Source: Pelomonas sp965229315
GTDB lineage: Bacteria; Pseudomonadota; Gammaproteobacteria; Burkholderiales; Burkholderiaceae_C
Assembly (NCBI RefSeq): GCF_965229315.1
Contig: NZ_CBDDJA010000001.1
Coordinates: forward strand, 434,001-498,000
DNA length: 64,000 nt
Reading direction: 5' to 3'
Shown: positions 62,080 to 64,000 of the stretch, one piece after another
How positions within the stretch are numbered: the stretch's first letter is position 1
How the letters are laid out: every line of letters begins with the position of its first letter
Program-made: the position numbers and the translations under genes
Notes under the pieces: model-generated
What the model was told of the DNA's origin: nothing
Seen by the model: the letters and a program-made list of their open reading frames with translations, nothing else
Databases searched by the model: none

Positions 62080-64000
62080 ATGTCCCGCAACAAGAACACA
62101 TCGACCGCCGCACGGCTGCCCATCCTGCCTCTTGGCGCGCTGGCGGCCGGCTTCGGCCTGGCCTCGGCCGCGCTGGCCCAGACCGCACCGGCGCCAACGC
62201 CTCCCGCACAAGGCGACAACGTGCTGCCCGTCGTGCGCGCCCGGGCCAGCGCCGAGAAGCAGGGCAAGGACGACTACCAGGCGACCGAGACGCGCATCGG
62301 CAAGGGCAAGCAGGACATCCGCGACATCCCGCAATCGCTGACGGTCATCACCGAGAAGGTCATGGACGACCGCAACTTCAGCAACGTCAAGGAAGTGCTG
62401 AAGAACACCTCGGGCATCACCTTCCAGGCCGCCGAGGGCGGCGAGGAAGACATCAAGATCCACGGCATCTCGCTGCAGAGCACCGGTGACATCTTCATCG
62501 ACGGCATGCGCGACCCGGCGTTCTACGACCGCGACACCTTCTTCCTCGACAAGATCGAGCTGCTGCGCGGCTCGGCCTCGCTGCTGTTCGGCCGCGGCTC
62601 CACGGGCGGCGCGGTCAACCAGGTGACCAAGCAGGCGCAACTGGCCGACCAGAACCAGATCGACGTGTCCATGGGCAGCCACGGCGCGCTGCGCGCCATC
62701 GTCGACCTGAACAAGCGCACGGGCGAAAACGCCGCATTCCGCGTCAGCGCCATGACCAACACCGCCGACAGCAACGGCGCCGGCTCCAAGATCGACAAGC
62801 GCGGCATCGGCGCCAGCTACCGCTTCGGCATCGACGAGACCGATGAGTTCGGCATCACGGTCTACGGCCTGCAGAACGACAACGGCATGAACTACGGCGT
62901 GCGCTGGATCAGGCAGAACGCTGCCGACCCCGTGGCCGGTTCGCTGAACACCAAGATGGACCCGGACGCCTACTACGGCCTGGCCAGCGACTTCAACAAG
63001 GGCACGGCCTATTACGGCATGCTCACGCACACCCACCGCTTCTCCAAGGACACGGAGCTGGTGACCCGGGTGCGCGCCGCCAACTACTCGCGCGACCAGC
63101 GCGCCACGCTGTGGAACTTCGCCGCCGCGGCGCAGCAGCCGGGCGGCCAGGCCGTCACGCTGGACAACCTCAGCCCTGCCACCGTCATCACGCGCGGCTT
63201 CCAGCCCAAGAAGCAGGACATGCAGACGGTGACGGCCCAGAGCGACCTGAGCACGCGCTTCAAGGCGCTGGGCTTGGAGCACACCCTGCAGACCGGCGTC
63301 GACTTCGCCAACGAGAAGAAGCAGGTCTTTGCCCAGGTCACGGCCGCGCAGGGCGGCGTCGTGCCGGCGCGCCCCAACACCACGGTCGGCACGCCGTACG
63401 ACGGCGCCAGCATCGACGAGAGCCTGCGCAGCTACCGTGACAACAACGCCTACACCTCCAAGGCCTACGGCGGCTACCTGCAGGACATGATCCAGGTCGC
63501 GCCGATGTGGAAGCTGCTGGCCGGGCTGCGCTATGACAGCCTCAAGGGCGACTACGAGCAGTACACCGTGCCGACCGGCGCGCTGACGCCGGTGACGACG
63601 ACCCGCTACAAGATGAAGGTGTCGGAATGGAGCCAGCGCGCCGCCGTGCTGTTCCAGCCCAACGAGCAATGGTCCTTCCACCTGATGGGCGCCACGTCCT
63701 TCAACACCTCGGGCGACGCCTACTCGCTGAGCGCGGCCAACCAGGACATCCCGCCCGAGAAGTCCGTCAACGTCGAGCTGGGCGCCAAGTGGGACAGCGC
63801 CGACGGCAAGCTCAGCCTGCGGGCCGGCGCCTTCCGCAACACCAAGCTGCACGAGCGCAACACCGACCCGCTGATCACCAACCTGGTGACGCTGTCGGGC
63901 AAGCGCCACGCCGCCGGCCTGGACTTCGACATCGTCGGCCGCATCACGCCCGAGTGGGAGGTGTTCGGCAACTTCACCTGGATGCCGGTGGCCAAGATCG
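62080..64000 (+). CDS. TonB-dependent siderophore receptor (3' end outside the window)
   Basis: 640 codons are present and the frame is open to the window edge. GGAGAG precedes the ATG; a signal peptide (MSRNKNTSTAARLPILPLGAL, cleavage near ALAQ) is present. The plug reads VVRARASAEKQGKDDYQ, DIRDIPQSLTVITEKVM, IDGMRDPAFYDRDTFF and IELLRGSASLLFGRGSTGGAVNQV, a pattern of Fiu/FhuE-type ferric-siderophore receptors. Barrel strands follow; the last strands are missing. It sits in the outer membrane and needs TonB, encoded 96 bases upstream. Confidence 0.92.
   Translation, partial: MSRNKNTSTAARLPILPLGALAAGFGLASAALAQTAPAPTPPAQGDNVLPVVRARASAEKQGKDDYQATETRIGKGKQDIRDIPQSLTVITEKVMDDRNFSNVKEVLKNTSGITFQAAEGGEEDIKIHGISLQSTGDIFIDGMRDPAFYDRDTFFLDKIELLRGSASLLFGRGSTGGAVNQVTKQAQLADQNQIDVSMGSHGALRAIVDLNKRTGENAAFRVSAMTNTADSNGAGSKIDKRGIGASYRFGIDETDEFGITVYGLQNDNGMNYGVRWIRQNAADPVAGSLNTKMDPDAYYGLASDFNKGTAYYGMLTHTHRFSKDTELVTRVRAANYSRDQRATLWNFAAAAQQPGGQAVTLDNLSPATVITRGFQPKKQDMQTVTAQSDLSTRFKALGLEHTLQTGVDFANEKKQVFAQVTAAQGGVVPARPNTTVGTPYDGASIDESLRSYRDNNAYTSKAYGGYLQDMIQVAPMWKLLAGLRYDSLKGDYEQYTVPTGALTPVTTTRYKMKVSEWSQRAAVLFQPNEQWSFHLMGATSFNTSGDAYSLSAANQDIPPEKSVNVELGAKWDSADGKLSLRAGAFRNTKLHERNTDPLITNLVTLSGKRHAAGLDFDIVGRITPEWEVFGNFTWMPVAKI

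Overview
The window is a high-GC (roughly 68-70%) bacterial chromosome segment. Gene content and order point to a betaproteobacterium of the order Burkholderiales, near Roseateles/Mitsuaria/Rubrivivax: gatCAB divergent from mreBCD-mrdA-rodA, recA-recX followed by DUF2889 and sucCD, and pilA next to a PglL-type oligosaccharyltransferase. This placement is inferred from gene order and protein character, not from a marker-gene search. Coding density is high. No gap between genes exceeds 300 bases, and I saw no rRNA, tRNA, CRISPR array, prophage or complete insertion sequence.

Layout. 1-7.9 kb: a REC-EAL protein and CheB (end of a chemotaxis or signalling locus), a BON protein, a lipoprotein phospholipase D/cardiolipin synthase, an acyltransferase-3 membrane protein and a LytS/LytTR two-component pair. 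8-11.7 kb: a four-gene MlaE/MlaF/MCE/PqiC-type lipid transporter. 11.8-19.6 kb: a tripartite RND efflux operon (adaptor, pump, outer membrane factor) and a POT peptide transporter. 19.7-26.5 kb: a same-strand group of envelope genes encoding a large secreted protein with short repeats and a jacalin-like C-terminus, a TPR-secretin protein, a small Pro/Gln-rich exported protein and two L,D-transpeptidase-like proteins. 26.6-31.4 kb: exonuclease III, a TonB-dependent receptor, pyrE and a DUF4124 protein. 31.4-41.1 kb: gatCAB divergent from the rod-shape operon. 41.1-45.1 kb: a two-component system and SOS-controlled recA-recX. 45.3-48.8 kb: DUF2889, sucCD, TerC. 48.8-52.5 kb: a Ser/Thr kinase, PP2C phosphatase, double-FHA protein and metallo-beta-lactamase-fold phosphodiesterase. 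52.7-56.5 kb: type IV pilin behind a sigma-54 promoter and two Wzy_C-type membrane enzymes. 56.4-64 kb: an EamA exporter divergent from a LysR regulator, moaC, an M48 protease, a small four-helix membrane protein, and a TonB protein with a siderophore receptor that runs off the end.

The most unusual signals are these. (1) The 19.7-26.5 kb envelope cluster, whose two largest proteins have uncommon architectures. (2) A dispersed, GC-rich palindromic intergenic repeat in four copies; one copy sits between mreC and mreD flanked by a ~21-base direct repeat that duplicates the mreD start region. (3) A ~350-base low-GC mosaic patch inside an otherwise intact gatB. (4) Two identical-architecture TGAC-N7-GTCA palindromes upstream of the sigma-54 promoter of pilA.
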